A stretch of 28,182 nucleotides of DNA from an uncultured Cytophagaceae bacterium. GTDB taxonomy: Bacteria > Bacteroidota > Bacteroidia > Cytophagales > Microscillaceae. The notes under the pieces are model-generated. The model was given only the letters and a program-made list of their open reading frames with translations, did not search any database and was not told where the DNA came from. The stretch lies in contig CALDJV010001087.1 of assembly GCA_937899305.1 (NCBI GenBank), positions 1 to 28,182 of the forward strand, in the 5' to 3' direction. The stretch's first letter is position 1, and the number at the start of each line of letters is the position of its first letter. This document shows, piece by piece, positions 1-9,408 of the stretch. Position numbers and translations under genes: made by a program.

Positions 1-39
1 TATAAATTAGAGTTTTTACGATCAAAAAAACTCTAATTT
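1..39. terminator. AT-rich hairpin, possible terminator of a gene left of the window
   Basis: Positions 4-17 (AAATTAGAGTTTTT) and 26-39 are perfect 14-bp inverted repeats around an 8-nt loop. The stem is AT-rich and no clean T-tract follows on either strand, so a terminator is only one reading. It may belong to a gene outside the window. Confidence 0.4.
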
Positions 40-59
40 GGTTTGGCCCTTTATACTTT

Positions 60-192
60 GCGCAACCATTTAACCATAGAACAATGAGCCGAAGGCGGAA
101 CAATAGCAAAAAATCATCGCCCTGCGCAACCCGAAGTCTTGAGCGAAGCCGAAGGAACTAGCCATAGAACAATGAGCGAAGCGGAATAATAG
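60..192. repeat. Dispersed intergenic repeat, two direct copies
   Basis: The word GCGCAACC occurs at 60-67 and 124-131. Each is followed by a unit beginning CCATAGAACAATGAGC and ending AATAG (74-106 and 162-192); the two units differ by a 2-nt indel and a few bases. Related words recur at 7890-7909 and 14003-14021, and inverted at the far right end of the window. No ORF is associated. This looks like a genome-wide intergenic repeat family of REP type, but its function is unknown. Confidence 0.6.
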
Positions 193-248
193 TCTATAAC
201 TTGTTTAAGCCAAAAGGTTATTTGCTGTTACCAAATAACCGATAGTAC

Positions 249-268
249 ACATCAAAAAACTTTGATGT
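249..268 (-). terminator. Small hairpin downstream of the sensor phosphatase gene
   Basis: ACATCAAA at 249-256 pairs perfectly with TTTGATGT at 261-268 around a 4-nt loop. It lies about 35 nt beyond the stop codon of the minus-strand gene ending at 302. There is no following T-tract on the minus strand, so termination is only a possibility. Confidence 0.3.
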
Positions 269-301
269 TAAAAGCTTATTAGGTTCCAAAACTTATACGA
301 C

Positions 302-3300
302 CTAAACCCGCACCCCTATCATCAGAATATCATCGCGCTGGGGCGTGCCTTGTCTAAACTCATCCAGGGTGCGTTCCATACATTCTTTTTGTTTGGGTAA
401 TGGGTACGCCACTATGTTGGCCAGCAATTGATAAAGGCGTTTGGTACCAAAGCTTTTACGATTTGAGTTGCATTGGTCTACGTAGCCATCGCTCCCCAGG
501 TAAAGGGTGTCTCCTGGAAAAAACGATGCCTCCTGGTTGACAAATGGCTCTTTGTTTTTTTGTACTCCCCCAATGTGTCTTCGGTCTCCTCGCAGGCGCT
601 CCACCTGTTTGTCGCCTTTTTTGATGTAGAAAAAAGGCATTTTGGCGCTGGCAAAAATCATTTTTCGCTCACCTGGCAGCGCTCCATTGGTAATGTTCAT
701 CACCAAGGCGTCCATGCCATTACTATTGCCAGTATAACGCTGCTTCAGTACAGTACGCACCTCCTTGTGTAAGCGCTCGAGAATTTCGGCCGGATCGGTT
801 ACTTTCCAAACCCTTACTATTTTATCTAACAAGGTATTGCCGATTAAAGTCATAAATGCCCCTGGTACCCCATGGCCAGTACAATCGGCTACTACAAATA
901 TGATTCTACCATCAATTTCATTGAGCCAATAAAAATCTCCCGATACCACGTCTTTGGGCCGATACAGCACAAAATATTGCCGCAACAAGGTTTCCATTTT
1001 GGCTTCATAGGGTAAAATGGCCTGCTGAATAGTAAGCGCGGCACTGATACTCAGTTTTATTTGGCGGCTTTGTCGCTCCAGCACTTTGTTTTTCTCTACA
1101 ATAAAGTCGCGCTGAGAGGCCAGTTCTTCTTGCTGCAGCTGAAGTGCTTCATTGCGAGTAGTAATTTCTTGTTTTTGATCATTCACCAAATCGTAAGCCA
1201 CTTGTAAATGCTCATTTTTCTGTTCTAATTCCAGGGTACGGGTTTGCACCAAGGCGGTTAACCTGGCCTTTTGTTTTTTGAGTCGCAGGGTGTTGATGTA
1301 TACCAATAGCCAAATCACAATGATCAGAATAAACCCATAACTCACCCAGGCCAATGGAGTAAAATACCAAGCGTTTTGCACTTTGAAAGGGAAACGCAAT
1401 GGTTTGCTCCAGGTATAATTACCCTGTTGTTTGGCTCGTACTTCTAGCAGGTATTTTCCCTGAGGAATACGAGGAATCATCAATTGATTTTGGGTACTGG
1501 CCTCCGACCACTGCTCCGTCAGTCCATTGAGGCGATACTGATACATCACAGCGTCATTAGGGTAAGTAAAAGACAAAAAACGTCCTCGAAGTGAGGTATT
1601 GTAAGGGAGTGTCACCTTAGGATTTTTCCAATCTATTTTTTTTCCCTGAGTAGTGCCAAAGTCTAACAATACCGGGGTTGTAGTGACTTGGGTACGCTGT
1701 TGGTTGATAGCAATCACATTGAGTCCACTGGCGGTACCTACAAACAACAAATTGTTGGATAATTGTTGCAGCCCCCGATAAGTAATTGTTTCGGTAGATA
1801 AACCATTGGTTTTGTTGAATAACGTGACTTGACCATTATCTAACTTCAACACCCCCGTATAGGTCCCCAGCCAAATGCCTTGGTTTTGGTCAATCAAAAT
1901 GGACTTGATATTTTCTTGAGTAAACTTCTCTCCCAAGTCTACCCTTTCTATTTGGGAATTAGTTTTACAAAATAGCCCCTGGGTGGTAGCCAACCACAGT
2001 TTCCCCCGTTGGTCAAAAGCCATGTCATTGACGGCAAACTGATTTTCGGAAACAATATTCAGAGGTAAACTAATATTGGTGAAACAGTCTTGAACCGAAT
2101 CATAGCGGTATAAGTAACTGTTTTTGCCTCGTGCCCCACAAAACAGCGTATTTTGAGCATTTGCCTTCACTACGGTTACCAAGCTTTCTATCCCGTTAGC
2201 TTCATTGTAATGGGTGGGACGCAAATTGGTGTCCAGTTTTACCACTCCTGCTTTTTGATCATACTGACACAACCATAAGTTGTCTTCGTGGTCGGTAGTC
2301 ATGGCAATGATCGTTTTGCCATACCCTCCTAAATCTATTTTACCAACGGTAGGCTGTGTAGACGAAGCCTGTTGTTCGTTTACATAAAACAAAACACCTT
2401 CTCGATTACCCGTAAAGTACCGACGAGCCGCATAACCCACCGACGTCAATCCCAATGCATTCTGAAATACGATTTTTTGGCTAAACCCATTGTCTTTGGT
2501 TTCCAATACAAATATTTTGGATCCATCGCATACCAATACCTTCCCATCTTTGGTTTGGTTGATGCCCTCAATATAAGCCTCGTAGTTGGCCAGTTTTACA
2601 AAACGAAACTCATTCTCAGCCATCAATATCAAACCTTCGTCAGTACTTACCCATACATTGCGCTCATTATCTTGGTAAATATCATTGACAATATTGGCCG
2701 AAAACTCGTCGATCAATTGTAATGTATGGGGTTGTACTCCCCTGTTTATTTCATATAGTTGTTTCCCCCAGGTACCCACAAACACTTTGTCGTTGGCTTT
2801 GGTGAGCACCGATACATTGGGCACCTCAAACAAGTAATCAGCTGATACAATGCCTTCTTCCGGCAGGCTGAGGCTTATGATTCCAGTGCTGCATCCTACC
2901 CACAAAGTATGCTGATCTATCGCCAATATTGCACTTGCCCCATTCAATGATACGCCTTTAGGAAGTGGTACTTCCTCGAAAACATTTTTTTGAGGATCGA
3001 GGCGTAGTAAATGCCCAGTATAAGAGATGGACCACAAACGCCCGTCGAGCTCTGCAAAGCTAAAAGACCGGACAAAGCTATTGGTATGAAACTTTTTAGG
3101 AAACGGGTAACGATACATCTTGTTTTCTACTGAGCGACGCAAAATAGAAGTGGGTTCACTAATCCACCAGTTGCCTTGTTTGTCCTCAAACAATCCTTTG
3201 GGGTAATGCACTCGCTGAGGATCATTGGCATCGGTGCTTCCAGGAATCATCGTTTTTATTTGGACAGCGTCCCCCGAAGAGTGGCCAATGGTCAAAATTC

Positions 3301-3607
3301 CCAAGTCGTTACACACCACCAACTCTCCTTTTTGGGTAACAATGATCGATTTGTTGTACTCACTGGCCAGACCTTCTTTGATTTTCTTAAAACGTTTGCC
3401 ATCAAATCTCACCATTCCATCATCGGTGGCTATCCATACATACCCTTGTTTGTCCTTGACTACTGCTTTGGTTAGATTGGTAGGTAATCCATTGGAGGTT
3501 TCATAACTAATCAAACGATAATTTTGGGCAAATAAAGACCATGGCAAGGTATATAGCAATAACACAAATATCAGTTTTGCAGCAACATGCATAATCCTAA
3601 ACTTCAT
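302..3607 (-). CDS. Membrane sensor: two-component-type beta-propeller, Y_Y_Y domain and SpoIIE/PP2C phosphatase
   Basis: This is a sensor that probably converts a periplasmic signal into Ser/Thr dephosphorylation of a cytoplasmic partner. An N-terminal signal peptide or anchor (about 1-27, ending SLFAQ) precedes a long run of reg_prop-type propeller blades (about 30-640; typical phrases are GLPTN, VWIATDDG and LWLATTQGLF). Then come a Y_Y_Y-like domain (about 660-740), one transmembrane helix (about 745-770), a Gln/Glu-rich coiled coil (about 775-860) and a PP2C-like SpoIIE domain to the C-terminus. Metal-binding acidic residues are visible at D908 in ADCTGHGVPGAF and D1040 in GSDGYVDQ, and the end reads QRDDILMIGV. 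The architecture is that of hybrid two-component sensors with the kinase replaced by a phosphatase. The nearest conceivable partner in the window is the SiaB-like kinase at 20267-20833, but the two are not linked. The gene is monocistronic and divergent from the next one. Confidence 0.88.
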   Translation of the reverse strand: MKFRIMHVAAKLIFVLLLYTLPWSLFAQNYRLISYETSNGLPTNLTKAVVKDKQGYVWIATDDGMVRFDGKRFKKIKEGLASEYNKSIIVTQKGELVVCNDLGILTIGHSSGDAVQIKTMIPGSTDANDPQRVHYPKGLFEDKQGNWWISEPTSILRRSVENKMYRYPFPKKFHTNSFVRSFSFAELDGRLWSISYTGHLLRLDPQKNVFEEVPLPKGVSLNGASAILAIDQHTLWVGCSTGIISLSLPEEGIVSADYLFEVPNVSVLTKANDKVFVGTWGKQLYEINRGVQPHTLQLIDEFSANIVNDIYQDNERNVWVSTDEGLILMAENEFRFVKLANYEAYIEGINQTKDGKVLVCDGSKIFVLETKDNGFSQKIVFQNALGLTSVGYAARRYFTGNREGVLFYVNEQQASSTQPTVGKIDLGGYGKTIIAMTTDHEDNLWLCQYDQKAGVVKLDTNLRPTHYNEANGIESLVTVVKANAQNTLFCGARGKNSYLYRYDSVQDCFTNISLPLNIVSENQFAVNDMAFDQRGKLWLATTQGLFCKTNSQIERVDLGEKFTQENIKSILIDQNQGIWLGTYTGVLKLDNGQVTLFNKTNGLSTETITYRGLQQLSNNLLFVGTASGLNVIAINQQRTQVTTTPVLLDFGTTQGKKIDWKNPKVTLPYNTSLRGRFLSFTYPNDAVMYQYRLNGLTEQWSEASTQNQLMIPRIPQGKYLLEVRAKQQGNYTWSKPLRFPFKVQNAWYFTPLAWVSYGFILIIVIWLLVYINTLRLKKQKARLTALVQTRTLELEQKNEHLQVAYDLVNDQKQEITTRNEALQLQQEELASQRDFIVEKNKVLERQSRQIKLSISAALTIQQAILPYEAKMETLLRQYFVLYRPKDVVSGDFYWLNEIDGRIIFVVADCTGHGVPGAFMTLIGNTLLDKIVRVWKVTDPAEILERLHKEVRTVLKQRYTGNSNGMDALVMNITNGALPGERKMIFASAKMPFFYIKKGDKQVERLRGDRRHIGGVQKNKEPFVNQEASFFPGDTLYLGSDGYVDQCNSNRKSFGTKRLYQLLANIVAYPLPKQKECMERTLDEFRQGTPQRDDILMIGVRV

Positions 3608-4081
3608 AATTTAGCTCTGCGAGGTAGTATGCAATTATTTCTAAAATTGGATCAAGATTAAAATTGCACTCACTAAAGATTCGTTTTAACTAAAGTAAAT
3701 TTAAGCAAATTCTATTCTTGTTTTATCACATTCAATCATCGAATAGTTACACTATATTGCAAAAACTTACTCTTTATTGAAACATAAAGGCATTCACACT
3801 ATAATTTTATTCAATATTATCAATAAGCCTTGATAAGTCATCCACAGCCCTTTCAAAAATATTTTTTAATCATCCTGAGAATAGGATATTCAACCCCCAA
3901 TCTGTATTTTGCGCGTAGCTTATGCGATTTCTAATTGTTCACACACACTTTCTAAGAAGTGGTTTAGATACTGTAATATCTCATTCACTTCTAACCCATA
4001 TGGCACCTCTTTTTGACAGTTTTAAAACTCAGTGAGCAAATAACTATCTCAATTTTATATATCAAAAACGTTTAGACAATC
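3608..4081. other. Divergent intergenic region, no gene seen
   Basis: This is a 474-bp AT-rich gap between divergent genes, so it must carry both promoters. The only hint of a -7 element on the plus strand is TATTTTG near 3905, one base short of TAnnTTTG. I found no convincing inverted repeat, RNA gene or short ORF. Confidence 0.5.
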
Positions 4082-6475
4082 ATGGACATTCTCAACACGC
4101 TAGGGCTCGACGCTTCAAAACTATTTGAAGATTTAAAGCTCGGTGACGTCTTATCACAAAAAAAGCTTAGTGATCCGGAAGCTGTGCAAGAACCCATTAG
4201 TTATTCTTTACAACCTTTTAGTGTCAAAACCACTGAAATTCCATCACTTACTCTGGTAGCAAGCCTCAATGCCCAACACGAAATTCAATTGTTTAACAAC
4301 CTTGCTCAAGACAAAGACCAGGATGGTTTTGTTGGTAGTGGTGATCAGGCCATTGTCCCCTTCGATGCCACATCACCAGTATTGAAATACAAAACAAGTC
4401 TAGAGGTCAACGCCAGTGCCAAATTAGATACAGGAGGACTCAATTTGGGCATCAATGCCGGCACCAAAGTTTTTCACTTCGCTTATCTAAAACATCCTGC
4501 CGACACCACAGTCCAGGCCGCTATTCTTTCCGATTTCAAGAGTTTTCCTTTTATATTTTCTGTCGACAGGGTCAAAAATCTTCAACCAGGAGAAGCACTG
4601 GCTTTTAATGCTTACGCAAGCTTTGGATTGAGTCTTGATTTTGATCCCGCTGATTTGCTTTCTGCAGGCGTCTCGGCACTTAGCAAATACATCGCTCAAA
4701 ATCAGACCTTTAGCATGAACATCAACGCGACTGGTTCGTTGGGGATGAGTTTTAGTGCGACCGATAATTTTGAGCTCATCTTTACCAAAAATACCGATGG
4801 TACTTATAACGTAAGGGTGAAGAAATCCAAAACGAATAACAATAAAATCAGTGCTGGTCTAAAAGTTTCGGCGGCTTTCAATAATCCATCCAAGGTGAGT
4901 ACCCTCATTGATTCCAAAATGGACGACTTGCTCAATGCAGCTACCAACCTTACCAAGGCCAAGCGAGAAGAAGTCACCAATATACTGACCACTGTAGCAG
5001 ACGGAAATGTACCATTTGCCAAGTTGAATGATGTAGAGAAATTGCTGATAGAAGCCCTCGCTCAACGCTTGAAGATTCCCAACTTTGCTCAAGATACACT
5101 GAGTAAGGCGCAAGATTTATTGAATAAAATCGCAGATATCAAAAATAATATTCAACAAGAAGTAATAGAAGTCGCCAAGCAGCAGTTCACGGCAGGCTTT
5201 AGTTTCGAGTATTCCAATATTTCTCAAGACGATGTACTCATTGAAGCAACGCTTACCGAAAACGGCCTGGAACAAACCCACAAGAGTTTGATTTTAATGA
5301 GTACTGAAAAGCTCCTGAGTGAGGCCGCTAGCGGAAACGATGTCACACTTAGCAAATACTTACGAACCCAATCGACCAATCGTCGTAAAGCTTGGGGGTT
5401 TGCCTTTGGACTGGGTAATTATAAAATTGGAGGGTCAGACAGCAAAACCTTCAATAGTGAAATCAATATTCAATACAACAATCAAAACCAAGCAGAGAAA
5501 ACATTTAAGATCAATTACCAGGTAGCCCGTGGTTATCAGGAAAAAGGAAGCTTGGGAGGAAACAGCATCCAGTGGCTGGGAGCAGTAAATGCCCAAATGA
5601 GCAAGTTTGAGCTAAAACCTACTATGGATCAGTTTGCTTATAACATTACGTTAGATTTTGACCATTTAGAGAAAAAAATAAAGTCTAGTGACAAAACAAC
5701 TTTGTTAGGCTTACTCGATAAGGCCAGTGCTTGGGACATTATCAACGACAACGAATTGGACAGCCAAGCTACTACTTTATTGGGTGAATTGACCAAAGCA
5801 GGAGACGCCAGCGATGTTACCTTTTCTTTCAAGTTAAACATTACTCCCGAAGGCTTCAATTATATCAAAAGTAGTTGGTTGTATTTGTTAAGAACCAATC
5901 CCACGGCCAATTTGGTCGCGTTGAGTCAGGCGTTTGGTAGCAACATGCCTTATTTGGCCGGTTACCCCTATCGCGATACGTTGGACAAAAAAACGGATTT
6001 GTATGGCCAGGTATGGCAGGCATATTTTGCCAACGAAGGGTTCGGCACAGGAGTCCAAAGCCTCAGTTACGATGATTATGCCAGTATTGCTAAAAACATT
6101 GTGGGTAAAAAAGACCGACAACTCGGCAATCAGGAGGGCCGAATGCCTGGAAGTCTTAACAATTGGTTTGGTGGCATTATCAAAATGAACCCCAATACGG
6201 GTCAAGACTTATTATCTTGCATGACCGGCTTCAAAAACTTGTTGGAAAACATTGAGGCCAAATCGTCTAATTATGAGCAAGATATGAAACGAGCCATGAA
6301 CAACATTGCACTGGGTTTTAGTCAACTGTATTATGTGCAGGCTTTGGGAGCATATTTCATTCGTTTGGCCAACAACAACTCGGTTATTTTAAAAGAAATT
6401 TCTTCGGTGTTGGAAGTAAGCTATACCGATGCCACAGGAGCAAGTCAGACCATACAGATTCAAAAGAACAAATAA
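4082..6475 (+). CDS. Large protein of unknown family with one EF-hand-like loop
   Basis: I do not recognise this 797-aa protein. It has no signal peptide and no convincing transmembrane helix, so by sequence it looks cytoplasmic. Residues 77-88 (DKDQDGFVGSGD) fit the acidic spacing of an EF-hand or dockerin-type calcium loop (DxDxDG then D at position 12). Residues from about 95 to 260 alternate hydrophobic and polar residues, as expected for beta strands (for example SLEVNASAKLDTGGLNLGIN). From about 280 to 370 it is helical and Lys/Glu-rich, followed by another beta-rich part (about 375-640) and a helical C-terminus. The start ATG at 4082 is the first in an open frame. A strong terminator follows immediately, so it is probably a single transcription unit. 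Length, clean frame and lack of competing frames make it a real gene; function is unknown. Confidence 0.8.
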   Translation: MDILNTLGLDASKLFEDLKLGDVLSQKKLSDPEAVQEPISYSLQPFSVKTTEIPSLTLVASLNAQHEIQLFNNLAQDKDQDGFVGSGDQAIVPFDATSPVLKYKTSLEVNASAKLDTGGLNLGINAGTKVFHFAYLKHPADTTVQAAILSDFKSFPFIFSVDRVKNLQPGEALAFNAYASFGLSLDFDPADLLSAGVSALSKYIAQNQTFSMNINATGSLGMSFSATDNFELIFTKNTDGTYNVRVKKSKTNNNKISAGLKVSAAFNNPSKVSTLIDSKMDDLLNAATNLTKAKREEVTNILTTVADGNVPFAKLNDVEKLLIEALAQRLKIPNFAQDTLSKAQDLLNKIADIKNNIQQEVIEVAKQQFTAGFSFEYSNISQDDVLIEATLTENGLEQTHKSLILMSTEKLLSEAASGNDVTLSKYLRTQSTNRRKAWGFAFGLGNYKIGGSDSKTFNSEINIQYNNQNQAEKTFKINYQVARGYQEKGSLGGNSIQWLGAVNAQMSKFELKPTMDQFAYNITLDFDHLEKKIKSSDKTTLLGLLDKASAWDIINDNELDSQATTLLGELTKAGDASDVTFSFKLNITPEGFNYIKSSWLYLLRTNPTANLVALSQAFGSNMPYLAGYPYRDTLDKKTDLYGQVWQAYFANEGFGTGVQSLSYDDYASIAKNIVGKKDRQLGNQEGRMPGSLNNWFGGIIKMNPNTGQDLLSCMTGFKNLLENIEAKSSNYEQDMKRAMNNIALGFSQLYYVQALGAYFIRLANNNSVILKEISSVLEVSYTDATGASQTIQIQKNK

Positions 6476-6484
6476 AAACCTTTT

Positions 6485-6523
6485 AAAAAACCTGAAGGCA
6501 GCCATCTGTTTTCAGGTTTTTTT
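6485..6523 (+). terminator. Rho-independent terminator
   Basis: AAAAAACCTGAA (6485-6496) pairs perfectly with TTCAGGTTTTTT (6511-6522), and the T-tract runs to 6523. It starts 9 nt after the stop codon of the 797-aa protein, so it separates that gene from the next two. Confidence 0.85.
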
Positions 6524-6793
6524 ATATCTTTCTGGTTGATAGTATGTTTAAATTTTATCTTCGGACATCAAAATGATGTTTTTCGTGCTGATGAATTACC
6601 TGTTTAAGTATGGCAACAGCTAGTCTACGGAACGGTGAGTTATCAAAGTAAACCAAAGCCACAGTTGTGCTGAGTTCTGCCAATGGCTCACATTACTAAA
6701 AAAGGCACACTTTTAGCCTAGTTTATGATCTTTAAGCATACTCTAAAATAGAAACTTTAATAATTTGAGGGAATAAAAAAGCATACTAATCTA
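6524..6793. other. Intergenic region upstream of the unknown/McrB-like pair, no gene seen
   Basis: This is the 270-bp AT-rich remainder of a 318-bp gap. I found no ORF of note, no perfect promoter and no strong hairpin. A promoter for the following gene is expected here because a terminator lies just upstream. Confidence 0.45.
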
Positions 6794-7840
6794 ATGATAA
6801 TTTTAGCTGATTATTTAACCCAACTAAAAAACGATCCTTATAATACCCACATCAATCAAAAAGTGAGTTTCCAACCTATACAAGCAAATCAATCTTTTTG
6901 GGATGGTAATCGGGACAGGTATGCTCATTTTCGCCAGGAAATCACTCGTTTATTGTACCAAAATTATTCTATAGAAGATCGCTCGCTGGTATTGATGCTA
7001 CTCGAGCAAGAGCACCTCAATTGCAAGTTTATAAACAATAGCAACACTAATTTGCTCCGCCTCTTGTTTATGCTATATACCTTCAAACAGGCCGAAGACC
7101 TGAAACTATTGCATCGCAACAAATTTGGCTTAGGATACGATGCCACGCTCAACATAGATGTCAACTTACTATTTGGCTTAGGCAAAAATCCCATTCTTGC
7201 TATTGATCAGACTTTACAAAAATACTTGGATTATAAAGAAGTGGCACTTCCTGAAGAGTTTTACCAACAACAAAAAGCATTGTGGGATCAGGACCTGGTC
7301 GACCATCCCATTCCGGAGCAACTGCAGCCCGAAGAAACCTTGGAAGAAAAAAACCAATTGCAGTTTTTCTTTCAGAAAGGAGATGTACTGGTTTTTCAGT
7401 ATAATGATCATAAAATTGGCAGCTTGTTGATTGCTCAAAACTACGAAACCTTTGACGATGCCGAATACATTGTTTATCCATCGGGCGTTTATCAAGACCA
7501 CGAAGATTTATCTCAGGACCATCTCCCCATCTTTGGCCGTAAAATCAAAGCCATTCATATGGGTAACCCGTTTGAGCAATCGATGGCCTCTGATTCTGAA
7601 CAGGCTTCGTTAGAGAAAAGTCGGAATACAATGTTGGTAAGTCTTACCATTACTCACTCTGGCTTACAGCATTTTCAAGACAAACTAAAAGTAGTCACAT
7701 CACTTCCTTCTATTGTTTACAAGGGTACGCACCATTTGGCCAGAGTCAATGACTGGCAAAACCTAGAAATGCACCTTTACAACTTAATCAAAGGAAACTA
7801 TCCTGGATTTGAGACGGTCAATGCCTACGATTTTTCCTGA
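6794..7840 (+). CDS. Unknown 348-aa protein next to a McrB-like NTPase
   Basis: I do not recognise the family. The protein is soluble, with no signal peptide or membrane helix. The N-terminal 190 residues look helical (for example YAHFRQEITRLLYQNY). A stretch near 190-260 looks like beta strands (LQFFFQKGDVLVFQYND, then GSLLIAQNYETF). No PD-(D/E)xK nuclease signature, Walker motif or helix-turn-helix is apparent, so it is not an evident McrC. It lies 147 nt upstream of the McrB-like gene on the same strand with no clear terminator between, so cotranscription is plausible; a repeat-derived hairpin sits in the gap. A role as partner or substrate adaptor of the NTPase is inference only. Confidence 0.75.
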   Translation: MIILADYLTQLKNDPYNTHINQKVSFQPIQANQSFWDGNRDRYAHFRQEITRLLYQNYSIEDRSLVLMLLEQEHLNCKFINNSNTNLLRLLFMLYTFKQAEDLKLLHRNKFGLGYDATLNIDVNLLFGLGKNPILAIDQTLQKYLDYKEVALPEEFYQQQKALWDQDLVDHPIPEQLQPEETLEEKNQLQFFFQKGDVLVFQYNDHKIGSLLIAQNYETFDDAEYIVYPSGVYQDHEDLSQDHLPIFGRKIKAIHMGNPFEQSMASDSEQASLEKSRNTMLVSLTITHSGLQHFQDKLKVVTSLPSIVYKGTHHLARVNDWQNLEMHLYNLIKGNYPGFETVNAYDFS

Positions 7841-7856
7841 TTTTATTGATCGAATT

Positions 7857-7900
7857 ATTGTTCTATGATTTCACGATGCATTGCGAAGTCATAGAACAAT
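7857..7900. repeat. Inverted repeat in the gap between the unknown protein and the McrB-like gene
   Basis: ATTGTTCTATGA (7857-7868) and TCATAGAACAAT (7889-7900) are perfect 12-bp arms around a 20-nt spacer. The right arm continues as CATAGAACAATGGGCAAAGC (7890-7909), a copy of the dispersed repeat seen at 74-106 and 162-192. It could fold in RNA, but there is no T-tract, so it is not a standard terminator. Confidence 0.65.
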
Positions 7901-7987
7901 GGGCAAAGCACACAAAATAATTATTGAGGTTATGTTGTTTAACCCAATTTCATTAATTTTATCTTAATTATTCGAAAAATCAAGAAA

Positions 7988-9280
7988 ATGACCAAAAGCA
8001 AATACCCCAACCCTTCTGAAAGTGCCTCTCTGGCAGATGCCCCTGCTCCCTATCACCAAGGAAAAATTACTCAGACCTCTTATCCTAAAAACTTGATTCT
8101 GTATGGCCCTCCTGGTACTGGTAAAACTTATCAAACCGTAAATTATGCCTTGGCCATTATAGAGAATAAAAAACTAGAAGAGATTGCCCAAGAACCTCGT
8201 CAGGAACTGCTCAATCGATTTAATGTTTACAAAGAAAAACAACAAATTGCATTCATCACTTTTCACCAAAATTATGGCTATGAAGACTTTATTCAAGGCC
8301 TAAGGCCCAATACCAATGTGGGTACTTTGCACTTCGAACGGCGAGATGGGATTTTCAAGCGCATGGCCGACCGGGCCCGAAAAAACCTGGATACTTACCG
8401 CCAACAACAACATTTTAAAAAGAAATTTGAAGATTTGTTGAACGAACTGCTCATCAAGAACATAGATCCTGAAACAGAAGAAATAGAGGTAAAACTAGAT
8501 AGCTCACACCGTATTTATCAGTCGATTATCATCTTTGATATGACCGAAACTACCTTGTTTTATAAACGACGTACCAAGCGTAACATTATCAAGGATGAGC
8601 AAAAGGAAATGAGCATTGAGAACCTCAAAATGCTGTATGAAGATGATACCCACATCAAGGATGCAATCAACCAAAAATACTATGAGGCAGTCGTACACGC
8701 AGTAAAAACTTACGAAGAAAATCACAAGCCTGAACGTAGTTTGCAGCAGCTACAAAGTTATGTCATCATCATCGATGAAATCAACCGAGCCAATATCTCA
8801 AGGGTATTTGGAGAACTCATCACGCTTATAGAACCGGACAAACGTTATGGCAACGAAAACAGCCTTTCGGCCACCTTGCCTTCAGGAGAGAATTTTACTG
8901 TTCCTACTAATTTACACATATTAGGGACTATGAATACGGCTGATCGTTCTATTGCCCTCATAGATACTGCTTTGCGCCGAAGGTTTGTATTTGAAGCCAA
9001 GTATCCCAATGCCGACCTAGTAGTTGATGCTGAGGTGAAAGCCATATTCACGACTTTAAATGAAAAAATATTACAAGAGAAACAATCTCCTGATTATTTG
9101 ATTGGTCAGGCTTTTTTTATAAATAAAACCTTGGCAGACTTACCTCAAATATTTAATCAACAACTGATTCCTCTATTATTAGAATATTTTCCCAATCGCC
9201 GAGAAACGGTGCTGACCATGTTACAAGACATAGGCCTACCTGTAGAAGAAATCAATTACCAAATACATTACAAGAATTGA
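7988..9280 (+). CDS. McrB-like AAA+ NTPase (AAA_5), no DNA-binding N-domain
   Basis: This is an AAA+ NTPase of the McrB/dynein-like branch. Walker A is GPPGTGKT at 40-47. FITFHQNYGYEDFIQGLRP, a McrB-family signature, follows near residue 90. Walker B is IIIDE with D263/E264, and the sensor-1 region carries the McrB hallmark MNTADRS at 315-321, followed by ALRRRF with the arginine-finger region. The C-terminal lid (IGQAFF, then LIPLLLEYF) is complete. McrB proteins usually add an N-terminal domain that recognises modified DNA; here only about 35 residues precede the core. McrB also normally pairs with the McrC nuclease, yet the next gene is an unrelated one on the opposite strand. A segment of about 100 residues before Walker B (about 130-250) is a family-variable insert. 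Likely nucleotide-driven remodelling, perhaps defence, with the upstream unknown protein; the partner and target are not shown by the sequence. Confidence 0.85.
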   Translation: MTKSKYPNPSESASLADAPAPYHQGKITQTSYPKNLILYGPPGTGKTYQTVNYALAIIENKKLEEIAQEPRQELLNRFNVYKEKQQIAFITFHQNYGYEDFIQGLRPNTNVGTLHFERRDGIFKRMADRARKNLDTYRQQQHFKKKFEDLLNELLIKNIDPETEEIEVKLDSSHRIYQSIIIFDMTETTLFYKRRTKRNIIKDEQKEMSIENLKMLYEDDTHIKDAINQKYYEAVVHAVKTYEENHKPERSLQQLQSYVIIIDEINRANISRVFGELITLIEPDKRYGNENSLSATLPSGENFTVPTNLHILGTMNTADRSIALIDTALRRRFVFEAKYPNADLVVDAEVKAIFTTLNEKILQEKQSPDYLIGQAFFINKTLADLPQIFNQQLIPLLLEYFPNRRETVLTMLQDIGLPVEEINYQIHYKN

Positions 9281-9408
9281 GCAGTAGTCCATCAGGAACC
9301 AAGTTTTGACGGTATCTATTGAATATTAACCGACAAATGTATAACCATAAGCATCTTATTATCAAACACTTAATACCAATCAACATTTAACCCAAGTGCT
9401 CAACGTTA

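Noticed and set aside
5888..6205. Open frames on both strands inside the 797-aa gene
   Set aside because: They lie in a continuous longer frame, and their translations show no coherent protein features.
6794..7840. Possibility that the 348-aa protein is McrC
   Set aside because: It lies upstream instead of downstream of the NTPase, and I see no PD-(D/E)xK-type nuclease pattern; left as unknown.
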